Shown in pieces: positions 10,800-22,391 of a DNA stretch of 64,000 nucleotides. Location of the stretch: the NCBI RefSeq assembly GCF_030269925.1, contig NC_085107.1, forward strand, positions 7,750,001-7,814,000. Reading direction: 5' to 3'. The notes under the pieces were generated by a model. The model searched no databases. It was not told where the DNA came from and saw only the letters and a program-made list of their open reading frames with translations. The stretch's first letter is position 1. Each line of letters starts with the position of its first letter. The DNA comes from Bombyx mori (lineage: Eukaryota > Arthropoda > Insecta > Lepidoptera > Bombycidae). The position numbers and the translations under genes were made by a program.

Positions 10800-11480
10800 T
10801 TATCTATGTTTTATATCTATTGGGAAGTTTTTCTTCATACCACTGCCGCCTGAAATTCTCATCTCAGTAACGATCCATGGATGCCCAGTTCTGCAAGCTT
10901 GCAGAATTCGGAGCATTCTCCAGCACCACATTTCAAACACGTCTATTTTCTTGCGCTCTGATGCCCTAATTGTACAGGACTCTGCACCGTAGAAGAATAT
11001 TGAAAAAACTAGGGTTCGGACGAGTCTCATTTTCGTGACTTTGGAGACGGTGATTTTGCCATATTCGTGTGAGCTTGGTCATCAATATTTGTGGCATCTG
11101 CGTCCTCCTTCTGTTCTATCCTTCGCTGCCCCTGTGATCGGTCAGTAAGGACCCGAGGTATATAAGCTCGATGACGAATTCTAGATCTGATAGCTCCTCA
11201 GTTTTAGAGAATTCACCGATCCTGTCCACTGTCATGAACTTTGTTTTGGACTTATTAGCGGAGAGCTCCACCAAACCACTCTCATATTCCAGTCTACGGA
11301 ACAAGTCAGATAGTTCCTTTTCAGATGACGCGAAAAGCGTGGTATCGTCTGCATATCTCAGATTGCTATTTTTATGACACTGACTGAGATGCACCCCTTC
11401 CACTCCTCTAAGGTTTTCCTCATTATATACGAGTATTCCTCATACACATTGAAAAGAATAGGAGAAAGTATGCACCGGAG
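10800..11480 (-). pseudogene. Endonuclease-RT LINE relic (RT domain, deleted)
   Basis: Two blocks in different frames come from one moth LINE. At 11403-11116 an RT palm fragment carries the catalytic LRYADDTTLF motif and the following KFMTVDR region. At 11030-10800 the later region LVFSIFFYGAESCTIRA, then FEMWCWRMLRI, follows. The frame change and the missing pieces show a dead copy. A third piece of the same protein family lies at 26391-26714. Confidence 0.75.
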
Positions 11481-12339
11481 GGGCCAATATATATGGGCTT
11501 GTGAAAGCTATGTCAGAAATCATTATTAGAAATCATGTTATCTCGTAAATTTTGTGCAAGTACTCGTGTGGGTCAGCTTAGATGTTAGTAGAATGGATCA
11601 CCCCTCGAACGATGCTCCTTACAACGAACGACGGATGCTTGTTTGTCTTATCGAACGTACTGATAGTAACCAAAGCTCTCTAAGCTCTAATCGAAAACCA
11701 AACGATATAGTTATTGCGAATTACCGCTCCGAATTAGCGTCTATTTTTGTCATTTATCTTCATTTTAATCAAAGAAATACTAACTAGAATAATTAACTGA
11801 TTAATAGAGGTCTATATGATTTTACTTGTATTATATCAATAAATATTTGAACATATCACGTAATATGAAACAGAAATGACTTGTAGTTTAAAACGACACA
11901 ATTGCGTGGATGGTTCAAGAGCATTTAGCAAGTCGTCTCTCCTACGCTCGTAAAATATAAAAGCAATAAACGTCAAGCACAAACAGCCAAGTTTCACAAC
12001 ATAAAAGTTTGTGAGCGGTCGTGGAGATGGCCCCCGAGACCAAGTGGCTATTCAGCATTTTTCTATAATATTGTTTAGCAACAAGCATAATATTGCTGGA
12101 TTCCAGCGTTTACTATAAGTCTCAATTTTTCAATTACTTTTGCGTAGCAAACGCGTAGCATATGCTACGTTTGTGCTACACTTGCACTACGATCGATTTT
12201 GATAATGCTTGATACATAATATTATAATGTTTCAAATAAATATGTTTGTATTTCGTTATAAAGGTTGATAATTATATTCTATCGTAAATGTAAAAAAACG
12301 AAACTTTTATTAAGGTTGCTTCTGAACTATTCTTCTAAT
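11481..12339. other. AT-rich intergenic DNA
   Basis: No feature supported; the frame at 11554-11787 has no known domain. Confidence 0.45.
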
Positions 12340-12435
12340 CAGTAGTGTGGCAGTAATTCGCAGGACGGATACCACACACCGCCCTACCAATTACTGTCGC
12401 GAGGTAGCAATACATAACGGTTTGAAGAGATAGAT
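12340..12435 (+). repeat. Possible Bm1-related SINE fragment
   Basis: CACACACCGCCCTACCAATT, then ACTGTCGCGAGGTAGCAATA and CGGTTTGAAGAG, resemble the CCACCACCCTGCC / GTGAAGCAGTAATG / CGGTTTGAAGGG order of Bm1. It is short and diverged. Confidence 0.35.
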
Positions 12436-13425
12436 AGCGCTTACACAATTCAGTTTGAACTTAGACTTCATATCATTAGACTTATACATAGACTTCATAT
12501 CTATATATAATATGTATAAGATGGATTGTGGTATTCATGTTATGATGTATATGATTTCTGGTGGCTACAAAACTGGGAGAGTGTCTTGATCTCGCACGCA
12601 TATGAAAAAACAAATAAGAATTAAATATAAAAAGATATAAAACAATAAGTTCTCTTTTCGAAGACAGTTTATTCATTAATCTGAATGAGATATAATAATT
12701 AAATTACAAACATACAAAAATACATACAAGTGAAGCATATAAAAAGAGCTTCCGTCTATCAAATAAATATTTTCGGAAATTTATTTAATCACACAATTAA
12801 CTATATTCCCGAATTTCAGTTGCTTGAACAAAATGGCACCAAATTCCAACGTCAACTATCATTATGTGCTTAGTATTGTATACGCTTGCGCTGTGATGAT
12901 AGCCAATTATATTCGGTTGACAATTAACTTGAAATTCATTGTACAAGTGCGAACAGACGAACAAAGGCAAAGACATACTGTTGATAGATGACAACATTCT
13001 ATATGTTAATAAAACACTAAACTTCACCTGAGTTACGTAGATTCGTGCAGTACACTAATGAATTAAGAAACGAAAAATTTTAAACTAGAGATCCTAAAAT
13101 AATATTTTTATATGCTAACTTATACTTTTCGTCTAAAATAAGCCTTTTATAATAACCTATAATTTCGTTCGTAATATATGGCTGCACATTTTAGACTAAC
13201 AAACCATAGACTTCACATTTACGTGGCGACACAAAATGTAATCTAAGAAAGTGCATAAGAAACTGATATAAGGATTCACTTGTACCAATTTATTAGTACA
13301 TGCAAATTTTAAAGTTAATGTGGAAATCCCTTTTTGTACCCATTCACAATTCAAAAATATTTTTCATCACATAAAGATATAAAGAAAAAAAATACACACA
13401 CTACTAACAGTAGAATTATTGAATA
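12436..13425. other. AT-rich intergenic DNA
   Basis: No feature supported. Confidence 0.45.
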
Positions 13426-13721
13426 CTAGCTGACCCGGCAGACTTCGTAGTGTCTCAATTGATAAAGAAAAGACCTAAACTTTTGTATAAAATAAACTTA
13501 AAACAAACAAAAGCAATCAGTCCGACGGGGGACACATCAAAGGGAAAACAAAATTGTTATTTTTATTTAATTCCGAGCATTTTTATATTTATCTACATTT
13601 CAAACCTTCTCTGGACTTCCACAAATAATTCAAGACCAAAATTAGCCAATTCGGTCCAGCCGTTCTCGAGTTTTAGCGAGACTAACGAACAGCAATTCAT
13701 TTTTATATATTATTATATAGA
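13426..13721 (-). mobile_element. Non-autonomous Helitron (296 bp)
   Basis: On the minus strand the element starts with TCTATATAATAATATAT after an A, and ends in GGTCAGCTAG followed by T. That is the A|TC...CTAG|T arrangement of Helitrons. The body (reading GCCGGGTCAG near its end and GAATTGCTGTTCGTTAGTC near its start) is a widespread moth family. A second partial copy is at 63787-64000. There is no coding capacity, so mobilisation would need a Rep/helicase from elsewhere. Confidence 0.75.
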
Positions 13722-14760
13722 TTTGCTGCGAAATGATTATTATTTTTAAATAAAATATGATTGTCGATTTCAACGATTCAGTGGTGCGGCATTTGAAATT
13801 TTAACAAATGGTCTTTTGAATTTTGGTCTCTATTCAAGTATGTATAACGTCGTTTATCATCATGTCCGTGCGGAATATCCTAACCAGTCTTTTCAACTCG
13901 AGAATCTCGAAAGCCGTTCGAAGAAACGTTTTGAAGTTTATTGCAATGAAAGTCGAAACACTTAATTGCACCGTGAACCGTTCGAAATGTTAAGTCACAC
14001 AAATCATTCTGAACGATGAAACTGAGAATCGAGATGAAGTTTTCTAAATATTCAGAATAAAATAATACAGTCTTAAAAATCGACTGACTGTGTGGTGCAT
14101 TAGCAGCCCTGACTGTTGCATAGAAGGTCGTGGATTTGTTTCACACATCGGGCAAGCATTCGTGTGATTAACAGCTTTGTTTGCTCTTTGTCTGGGTTTT
14201 TATAATCTGCATAATAAATTAAATAGTTGTAAACAAATATAAGTATGCACGTCAGTTTCTGGTAGACATAACAGGGAATCTTAATTTGGGGCCGGATGAC
14301 CGTGCGTGATTCGTATTCGTTCCCAGTTATTTGTTTGTTTATTAAATCGTTATTTGAGTCTTGATAACCATGATTACATGTTGATAAAGAAAACGAGTGA
14401 TCATGTCGAAAGTTTATTTGTGAATTCAGAATTGCAATATTTACTTTGGTAAGCAGTTTTATCTACATATCTAAGTAAAGTTTGTTCATTCCTGTTAAAC
14501 AATAAACCGGACGACCGCTTGTAAACGTGACTGTTTTTAATTAAATATAAAGTGAATGTCACTGAATCATTCCAAGACAGTTTGGTTAAAATACGGTGCT
14601 TGCTAGCGGCAGTATTGCCGGCCTTTCCTTTAAGTCATTTGCGTTAAGAATGGGCTGAGACTCCCAGCTGATCTAATTAAGTACGATTTGTTAATATGCT
14701 TCTTAAAATGAAATATTTAAAAAAGAAAACTTAAACAATATTTTTTTTAAATGGGCGCAG
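13722..14760. other. AT-rich intergenic DNA
   Basis: No feature supported. Confidence 0.45.
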
Positions 14761-14932
14761 TTTTTTTATTGCTATGGTGGGTGTACGAGCTTCGATCCAC
14801 CTGATGTTAAGTGGTTACCGGAGTCCATAGACATCTACAACGTAGATGCCGCCGACTACCTTGAGATATGACAGAGCAACTGCTACCTCATCCTTGAAAC
14901 CGAAACACATTATTGCTTCACGGCAGTAATTC
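14761..14932 (-). repeat. Bm1 SINE, tandem copy 1
   Basis: Starts with the tail complement (TTTTTTTATTGC) and reaches CTTCACGGCAGTAATTC. It lacks the CCAGGCTGGTGGTACC block present in the next copy, apparently through an internal deletion. It directly abuts a second copy in the same orientation. Confidence 0.82.
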
Positions 14933-15190
14933 TTTTTTTTATTCTTTTTTTGTTGCTTAGATGGATGGACGAGCTCACAACCTGGTGTTAAGTGGTTACT
15001 GGAGCCCATAGACATTTACAACGTAAATGCCAACACCTACCTTGAGATATGAGTTCTAAGGTCTTAGTTTTTACAGAGCAACGGCTGCCTCACCCTTGAA
15101 ACCGAAACGCATTATTGTTCACGGCAGAAATAGCCAGGCTGGTGGTACCTATCCGTATGGACTCACAAGACGTCCTACCACCAGTAATTC
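14933..15190 (-). repeat. Bm1 SINE, tandem copy 2
   Basis: Runs from its poly-T (tail complement) through GAGCTCACAACCTGGTGTTA to CCTACCACCAGTAATTC. It is directly followed by the tail of a third copy, so three Bm1 units stand head to tail on the minus strand. Confidence 0.85.
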
Positions 15191-15382
15191 TTTTTTTTAT
15201 TGCTTAGATGAGTGGGTGAGCTCACAACCTGGTGTTAAGTGGTTACTGGAGCCCATAGACATCTACAACGTAAATGCGCCACCCACCTTGAGATATAAGT
15301 TCTAAGTTCTCAGGTATAATTACAACGGCTGCTTCACCTTTCAAACCGAAACGCATTAACTGCTTCACGGCGAAATAGTACC
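15191..15382 (-). repeat. Bm1 SINE, tandem copy 3, 3' half
   Basis: Poly-T tail complement at 15191-15200, body to CACGGCGAAATAGTACC. It is interrupted by an R1-clade LINE and resumes at 16309. The last 12 bases (15371-15382) are the target-site duplication. Confidence 0.85.
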
Positions 15383-16308
15383 TTTTTTTTTTTTTTGTCT
15401 GGAGGAAATCGCCGGACTTCCGCCCTTCACTGGGGATGGAGGGCGGGGCATGTCGGAGTCGAACCGACTAAAACCTCCTGTCTCTCAACAACCAACGTCC
15501 AAACCTCGCATGAAACAAAACTCATGAAAAGGCAAAGGGGGGAAAGTGAAGCGTTTAGTGCGGAGCACATCTCTCCCATCACCCTCCCCCTCGGGACGCC
15601 AGGCTAGCGGTCGTCGGCGCCACGACCACCAGCCCTCTCAGTCGGCAGGCTATCCGAAGCCCGCCTAGATGGCGCCGGTTAGAATGGTCTATCCTACGGA
15701 ATACCCCGCTGGGTCAGAACCAGCGTGGGTTGAGGATAGCCGGCCTTCCATCACCCGGATGCTCATGCATAAAACGCGTGCAGAGCAGCTTGCACGTCGT
15801 CTTCTTAGGCCCCTTTCGCCGGTCCCCAGGCCGACATGTGAGGGAGACCCGAAACACTTAGAGGGCCAGGGCTTGGGCGACATCCGCCTCCCTGGCCCCC
15901 GCTCGACGGCGGCGGGCCTGTGCGTCTCTCACGCGCCCCGCCGCCTCCTTCTGCGAGATGGTGCACTCGCAGAAGTCGAGCATCGCCTTCCACGACTCGT
16001 CGTCACCGAGCATCGATGCCACAACACTCGGCAACGACAAGTCGTTTCCTATTTTTGCGACGAGGACACGGCGCCACCCCTCCCATGCGGGGCAGGCGAC
16101 GAGCGTGTGCTCCGCCGTGTCCAAGTCGCAACCACAATGGTGGCACTCTGCCGTCGGCTCGGCTCCGATCCGGTGCAGGAACTCACCGAAGCAACCATGC
16201 CCAGTGAGCACCTGCGTGAGCCGGAAAGTGAGGCGTCCTCTGTCACGATTCACCCAGTTCACAAGAACCGGGCGAATCACCTCGACGGTCCTACGACCAG
16301 CCGAAGGA
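15383..16308 (-). mobile_element. 5'-truncated R1-clade LINE inserted in Bm1
   Basis: A poly-A tail (poly-T on the plus strand, 15383-15396), a 3'UTR and an ORF2 C-terminal piece form a dead 5'-truncated insertion. It is flanked by a perfect 12-bp duplication CGAAATAGTACC (15371-15382 and 16309-16320) that belongs to the surrounding Bm1. That gives an exact insertion point and orientation. Confidence 0.88.
15858..16295 (-). pseudogene. R1-clade ORF2 C-terminus (partial)
   Basis: The translated end contains RLTFRLTQVLTGHGCFGEFL, then CHHCGCDLDTAEHTLVAC, a CX2CX8HX4C finger, and WEGWRRVL. This is the C-terminal region of ORF2 in R1, TRAS and SART-type LINEs, which lies after the RT domain and is thought to bind nucleic acid. 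The endonuclease and RT parts are lost by 5' truncation. The frame ends around 15858; the rest down to 15397 is 3'UTR. The large plus-strand frame over the same bases is a shadow. Confidence 0.85.
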
Positions 16309-16405
16309 CGAAATAGTACCTACCCGTATGGACTCACAAGACGTCCTACCACCAGTAATTACGCAAATTAAATTTTGGCGGGTTTGACTTTTATAACACG
16401 CTTCT
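16309..16405 (-). repeat. Bm1 SINE, tandem copy 3, 5' continuation
   Basis: Starts with the duplicated CGAAATAGTACC, continues with CTACCCGTATGGACTCACAA and then the AATTACGCAAATTAAATTTT part of Bm1. The tRNA-like head is missing, so the copy is truncated near 16400. Confidence 0.82.
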
Positions 16406-19329
16406 ACTTTTACTGTAAACCCACGGTTTAGACCAAATAAACAAAGTATTTTGCACCTGGAAAATCTAGTAACCGGTGCGCACCATACACTCGTAGAACT
16501 TATGTCTACATAAATTGCTTAATTGAGGAAAAGGCTTTTATTTGCTTTCCCTTTTCGCTCGTGGAAGCTACCGGACTACGAATAACTACTGGGGCCCTCT
16601 ACTCTTGACACGAATCCCCAACCAAGTTGACAGGTTTATAATTAAGGTCCCGCTCAGGTATTTTCTATTAACGTTGGAAATCCTAATTAGGATACAGAGA
16701 GGATACAAAGTAAACTAGTCTTTTCCAAGTTTTGTGAAACTCATTCGGTAAGGGTTAATTTGATCCCTACCTTGGTGGGAGTCGGTAGTCCTATGATATT
16801 TTGTACGCGTACTGCTGCCATTGCAACACCATATCCAAGACCAGTAGTTTTTTAGCATGGTTTCGATGGCACCAGTTTGTATAAGGAGGTCCATAAAGAA
16901 GCTGGTTGCAAGTGCTTGGCTGAACATATTACTTGGTATACCCATGGTCGACCACTATAGTTTTGTCCATTAGAACGGTTCTGTGATAATTATCTTCAGA
17001 CTTTATGTGTAATTCATTCGTTTTTTATGTCAACCCCATGTTTGTGCAATATAATATAAAATTAATCACATAAAATGAACATAGTATGATTACGTACACT
17101 ATTGATCAATGAATACAGGCGAGGTAAAATCACCCGTTTGAATATCGTTAATTTAAAAAGATAGATAATAAATTTGTTAAAATATGCATTCAGGTAACTA
17201 TTATAAGTTGGTGACAGTGTAGAAAATAGAAGCGGCATGTTCATGTATAAAAGTGGCAAGCAACACCAAGGAGCTTAAATATCACCATCTGCGTATTACA
17301 TTCCATTTTCAAAGACAGGATCTACTTCGTGAATGGCAAAGTAGACGTCTGCATTCAATTTGTAGTGCCTATGGTTGTTTATTGAAAACTTAAAGAGTCT
17401 TGAGCTCTTTTGCCTGTGTACAGTTTTCAAAAAACTCAATAAGCCTTCCGACGCGTTAGATGGAATTTCCAAAGCGTTGACAATAATAATTTTGATATAC
17501 ATTTTCCACCACTACTACACATTTTGGCAATAATCCAACAGTAGAACCATCTAAACGACTATTGCTTCGGAATAACTAATGCAGTTCCATTTCGTATAAA
17601 CCCATAAAACAGATCAAGCGTACGTACTGGTCTTTTTTTTGGAATTTTTAACCACAAAGATATTAATTATTGACGTTTTTCCGCGTACGAAAATTTTATT
17701 TTACTTATTTAATTTTTGTGACGAAATCTCAATTTATATTCGTGTGGCTATGCGAATAGTTGTCATAAAGAGACCTCTGTGAGTTTTACAGTCATATAGC
17801 GTTTTCCGAACAGTTAAAAATGTCCACCACGAAAAAAGCTAACACAAAAGCACGTTTTCACAAGTACAGGCTAGTCTCGATGGGGCTTAGCATTGAAGTT
17901 GCTTGGGACCGCGCTCTCACACAAATAATTTTTCAGACAATCCTCTAAATTTGAACAATTTTATATGCTTTAAAATTTTATTACCAACTTACGAAACCTC
18001 AGTCACGGTTTATTATAGCGCACTAAACTCTTAAAATATATTTTTAAAACATTTTCATCATAACATATTATTATTTATTTCCATAAATGTATTTGACTAT
18101 TAATTACTCTTGTCATTTCACGGATCACGACAACAAAGCATGGCTAGATTTTACTAATATTTTATGTTAGGAATTTACATATTTTCTTACGAAATATAAC
18201 AGAATCTTTTTTCATGCCAATCCGATCACGAATTCGGGTGACAGCTTCGTAATTTTAATATCACCGTTTTTTATCCTTAATCTGATAATAAAGCCGTGGT
18301 CAAAGAAATATATCTAAAGAGAAATCTTCACGGCGCAATCCGTGGCTCGAAGCCTTCTGCGATCATTTTAAATCCGCGAATTCTCAGGTATATTAAATCA
18401 CCTCGGATTTTTGGATAAGTTACGGACTCCAACGGGACCAATTGTAATCGTTGGCTTACATTTCATTCGAAAGACGTCGGGTTGGCGGTAAAGTAGAGAT
18501 GGGAAGGTGTTGCGAGATTAAAGCCCTCTTGAATATAAAGTCGTACGCTATTAGGTATGAGGAAGTCAAAACGTGGAGGCACCGAACGATATGTAGTCCC
18601 ATGGGAAGCTACCGATAACTTTTCTAGAGAGCAGAAAATTCAACGTGAACTAAGTTTTATATACTATGTAACACCCGTATTCGAAATCATTTATGTTACG
18701 ATATTCAAACTAAAATAAGTAAGGTGTAGTTTTGTGACATAACACGGTTAACTTAATACAACTTTTGCATGATTAGATTGATTTGCATTCTAGTTTCGGA
18801 TTTGGTCCTAAACATTTGCAATGGTAATGAAAGTAAGTTAGTATAAAAATTACTTTTAGTTCACGTCATAGATATTATGAGTTTAATAAATACCACAATA
18901 TTAATTGCACTGCTATTGGCGTTACTTACGTTACAGTTTTACTTGGCTTTTGATGTCACAGCAGAAGTTTCCACTTAGGATCCGATCGTAAAATTCTTTC
19001 CTCTTAAGTACTCTTTTGAACGTTCTCACGAATCACTTACTTTTTTCAAGCTAAAACAACTCCACGTAGGAAAAATTCTATGCGAAAAATGTATTTCGGA
19101 CTTGATTTAGGTTATTTAAAATCTCTATATAGAAGTCGAAATCGAATTCAGCAGGATTTCTGTGGAGACACCAAGAGTCAAGTAGTTTCTATTTCTTAAT
19201 ACTCATAAATTAATGTACTCGTATATCAATACTCAAATATCATAAGTGTTCTTGTTCATGTCTACATCAAAAGCAATAAAAGTAAGTTTTCAGACAGTAA
19301 TAATATATTTTCCAAAAGGATTTTTTTGT
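16406..19329. other. AT-rich intergenic DNA, nearly 3 kb
   Basis: I see no gene, RNA gene or recognisable repeat on either strand. Reading frames are all under 80 codons without domains. It may contain introns of a host gene or regulatory DNA. Confidence 0.45.
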
Positions 19330-19455
19330 TAAGCTTTTTTAGTGCTTTGGATGGGAAAAGGTATTTATGATTCACTTGGTAGTGAGTTGTGAGTAGTCGC
19401 CGGAGCCCTTCGATATCACAAAGTAAATATTGTCACCTACTTAGCTTAAATACAT
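19330..19455 (-). repeat. Degraded Bm1 SINE fragment
   Basis: GTGCTTTGGATGGGAAAAGG, then TCGCCGGAGCCCTTCGATAT and TTGTCACCTAC, follow the Bm1 minus-strand order with many changes. Confidence 0.45.
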
Positions 19456-19489
19456 AACGTTTAAATCCAAATTGCGTTTTTTTTATTAT

Positions 19490-19730
19490 TATTGTAAGAT
19501 TACTGATGGCCCGAAGGCCTTTCCAGTTTCACCTGGATAGGTGGGCGAGCAAATGCTCAGCCAGGAGGGGTGGGATTTGCTAATAACCGCCCGAGTACCT
19601 CCGAAGGAGACCTAACAACTCAAGAGCAATTGCTTCGCGAATGAATCTACTACCGGATCGGAATCGCGACCCGCTGAGAAGATCCGGCGAGAAACTCAGG
19701 AGGCTGATGCATGGGTCAGGTTGCCCGTCG
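19490..19730 (-). repeat. LINE 3'UTR relic sharing the jockey 3' stem-loop
   Basis: On the minus strand this reads CTGAGTTTCTCGCCGGATCT, then TCTCAGCGGGTCGCGATTCC and GATCCGGTAGTAGATTC. That is the same order as the 3'UTR of jockey elements A-D (for example 34101-34160). The remaining 3' part (TATCCAGGTGAAACTGGAAA and GGCCTTCGGGCCATCAG) belongs to a different, older family. No coding part is retained. Confidence 0.65.
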
Positions 19731-21239
19731 ACCTCTTTGTCGAATTCGACGAGTACGGTTACCGGGGTCCTTAACCCTGCTCCTAGTGTTAGAGCTGAAG
19801 GCGTCAATACAGCTGAAGGCGTCAAAAATTGTGTTGTATGGTGCACGAAACATTCTTCCAACCGAAATGTTTGGTTGCTTCGTGGCAGACATGGGCGATA
19901 GGATGACAATTGTCACTCACTGTGTACATAGAAATAGAAAATAAAGCTATCGATTTTGCAGTGAACCGCACGGTCGTCGGATAAGACATATCTATGGAAA
20001 GAAGGGCTGCTATTATATGCCGATACATCATATACAATTTAAAGAATTTTAAATTAAAAAAGACATCATTTCGCCCTAAACATTCGCGTGTGGATATATG
20101 TAGATCGGATGCAATACGCGATAGCAAAGTCATTTAATCCTTCTCTATTTATTTACTAAGTACATGGGATAGTTTGTTTTCTTCAAACACAACTCCAGTC
20201 GCAGTTCGGGTAAGGAGGTTCATTACTTATTCAACGTCATGCACGATGTCTGAACAAGCCCGCTTCTGTTGCCTCTCGCCACTTCATTATCACATTTAAA
20301 CACTGAGATTTTGGGCCGTGTGTGTTTTTACAGATGTTCGAGTGTGTACGTTTGTGATGCGAGTTAACTGTTCATATAATACATAACTCGAATTTTGTTA
20401 TGATAAATAGTTAGACGTATAGTTTCTGTGACAGTTTTTTTTTTGGTTGTTTCTTAGCTATGCGTTCGCGCATCCTTCACTCAACCGAGTGCTCAAAATG
20501 CTTAAGATTAAAAAGTTATGGCGATTTTAGGCATTACTTTACAATAGCAGTTTGACAATAGCAGATCTGAAAGGTATAAAAAAAAAACTTTAATCGCTTA
20601 AAATTAGTAAAAAAGTTTTCAAAGATTTACAAAATAGATTCAAATTCAAATTGAATTTTGAGTGAGTTTAAAATATTACATTATTCACAAATCATTATTC
20701 GTAATTCATTTACAATCGATGATACACGTGATCTCAGGATACTTTTTCGCATCTGATTTTGTGAAGAATATCGTTAATCTTCTTACCACTGGCTACATTC
20801 AACCGTAAAAAATTGAATTGAAGAGTTAGTGACGAGCCCCAAGTTTCCTTTGAAGCACGCAGTGCAAGGGAATAAATAAGTACGATATGAGATTCTAGAA
20901 ACGTCAAGAAAATTGCGAACGAGATATGTAATAAAACTTCTGCTCAAGAGTCAATATCGTACGAAATGTCGTCTAAAGCGTGCCAACTGTAAATCAAATA
21001 GGCAAATAATAAAAATCGGTCATTCAAACATTCACGATACACAACTATGAAACCAACATTTTGGCGTAACACAAACGATCACTCATACGAATATATAATG
21101 ACAATAGAGAGAGAGTGTTTCTTTGATAAAAAAAACAGTGACATGGTAGTTTTAGTTAATATAAATAAAATATGTCGTTTCAATAAAAGGAATTATAAAT
21201 TAAATTTTAGTGCTAAATGTAAGAAAACGACGTGTTTTT
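19731..21239. other. Intergenic DNA, nothing identified
   Basis: Contains a short tandem (AGCTGAAGGCGTCAA twice, near 19793-19826) and otherwise unremarkable AT-rich sequence. The overlapping frames at 19580-19944 run into the LINE relic and are shadows. Confidence 0.45.
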
Positions 21240-21615
21240 AAGCTATTGCATAGCTTTTATCGCGGGCCTTGAGCGCGGCGACCAAATCATGAAATTCCGT
21301 AACGAAAAAAACCTTACACCCCTCACTCCGCCTACCGTGTAGCTCGCGTTCAACACATTCACACGTTGCGCTTGTGTAGTGTTTGTGAAGAAGCGCGTGG
21401 CGTGACGTCACACTGCATGCGCATCATGAAAAGTATGCCTATCTCTCTCTCGCGCGGTCTAGCTTATGAGTGTGAAGGGGACAGTTAAGGTTTTTCATTT
21501 ATTAATGTTTAATATAGCGTGGTCTTGTTTTATTATTGTTTTAATATTAAATTATCATTGTCTAATTATAATTGCATAAATTGATAAAAAATGCTATGCA
21601 ATAGCTTTACCGCGG
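21240..21615. repeat. Possible MITE-like unit with GCTATTGCATAGC ends
   Basis: A 15-bp inverted pair (21240-21254 and 21593-21607) encloses about 340 bases that are partly GC-rich (21265-21480). The end sequence is nearly palindromic, so a direct-repeat reading is also possible, with TTTATCGCGG and TTTACCGCGG following each copy. No target duplication is clear. Confidence 0.35.
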
Positions 21616-21944
21616 CAGTTCCCGAGTGCCACACGTTTTTTTTTTTGTTAATCTGAATAAGCTTTACAAATACCATAATATATACCGCAAATTGGATATG
21701 CACGTCACATACTTGTATGCAAACTACTGCAATAAAGGTGAACTATTCATAATAACCCTATCTGGGTTTATTGCATTACTCTTGTCTTCAGTAGTGAATT
21801 GTTTGCGTTTTATTGCCAAGTTGGCATATTTTAATTATTAAGCAAGCATAATAAAAGCTTAGGTCATTTTTTTCTTATTTAGAACACCGGGTTCGGATTT
21901 TTTCTCGAAAAATATTCTAAATAGTAAAACATTTTTTATGACTT
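21616..21944. other. AT-rich intergenic DNA
   Basis: Nothing recognised. Confidence 0.4.
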
Positions 21945-22391
21945 GAATTTTTTTTATGGCGTATATGTGTGGATAAGCTCACAGCCCACCTAGTATTAAG
22001 TGGTTACCGGAGCCCATAGATATCTGTAGCGTAAATGCCGCCACCCACCTTGAGATATGAGTTCTAAGGTCTCAGTATACGTAGTTACAACGGCTGCCCC
22101 ACCCTTTAAGACGAAACGCATTACTGCTTCACGGCTGAAATAGGCAGGGCGGTGGTACCTACCCGTGCGGACTCACAAGAGGTCTTACCACCAGTAATTA
22201 CCCATATTATAATTTTCCAGGTTTGATTTTTATTACACGATGTTATTTCTTCACCGTGGTAGTCACCCGTGAACGTTTGTTAAATATGTATTTCAATAGA
22301 AAAATTGGCACCCGTCTGCGGGATTCGGACATCGTTGCATCGCTAGATACGAATCCACTGGACGTCATATCCTTTAGGCCACGACAACTAA
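21945..22391 (-). repeat. Bm1 SINE, near full length
   Basis: The most complete Bm1 in the window. The tail complement is at 21945-21955, the common body follows to ACCACCAGTAATTACCC, then the middle part (TTCACCGTGGTAGTCACC), then the tRNA-related head with a decayed B box (GGGATTCGGACATCG) ending at CCACGACAAC near 22391. It serves here as the reference for judging truncation of the other copies. Confidence 0.9.

Noticed and set aside
15669..16316. 215-codon plus-strand frame
   Set aside because: Lies opposite the R1-clade ORF2 C-terminus, which has a clear zinc-binding motif on the minus strand.
19580..19944. Cluster of overlapping frames of 66-109 codons
   Set aside because: Overlap a LINE 3'UTR relic with recognisable stem-loop sequence; no protein motif.
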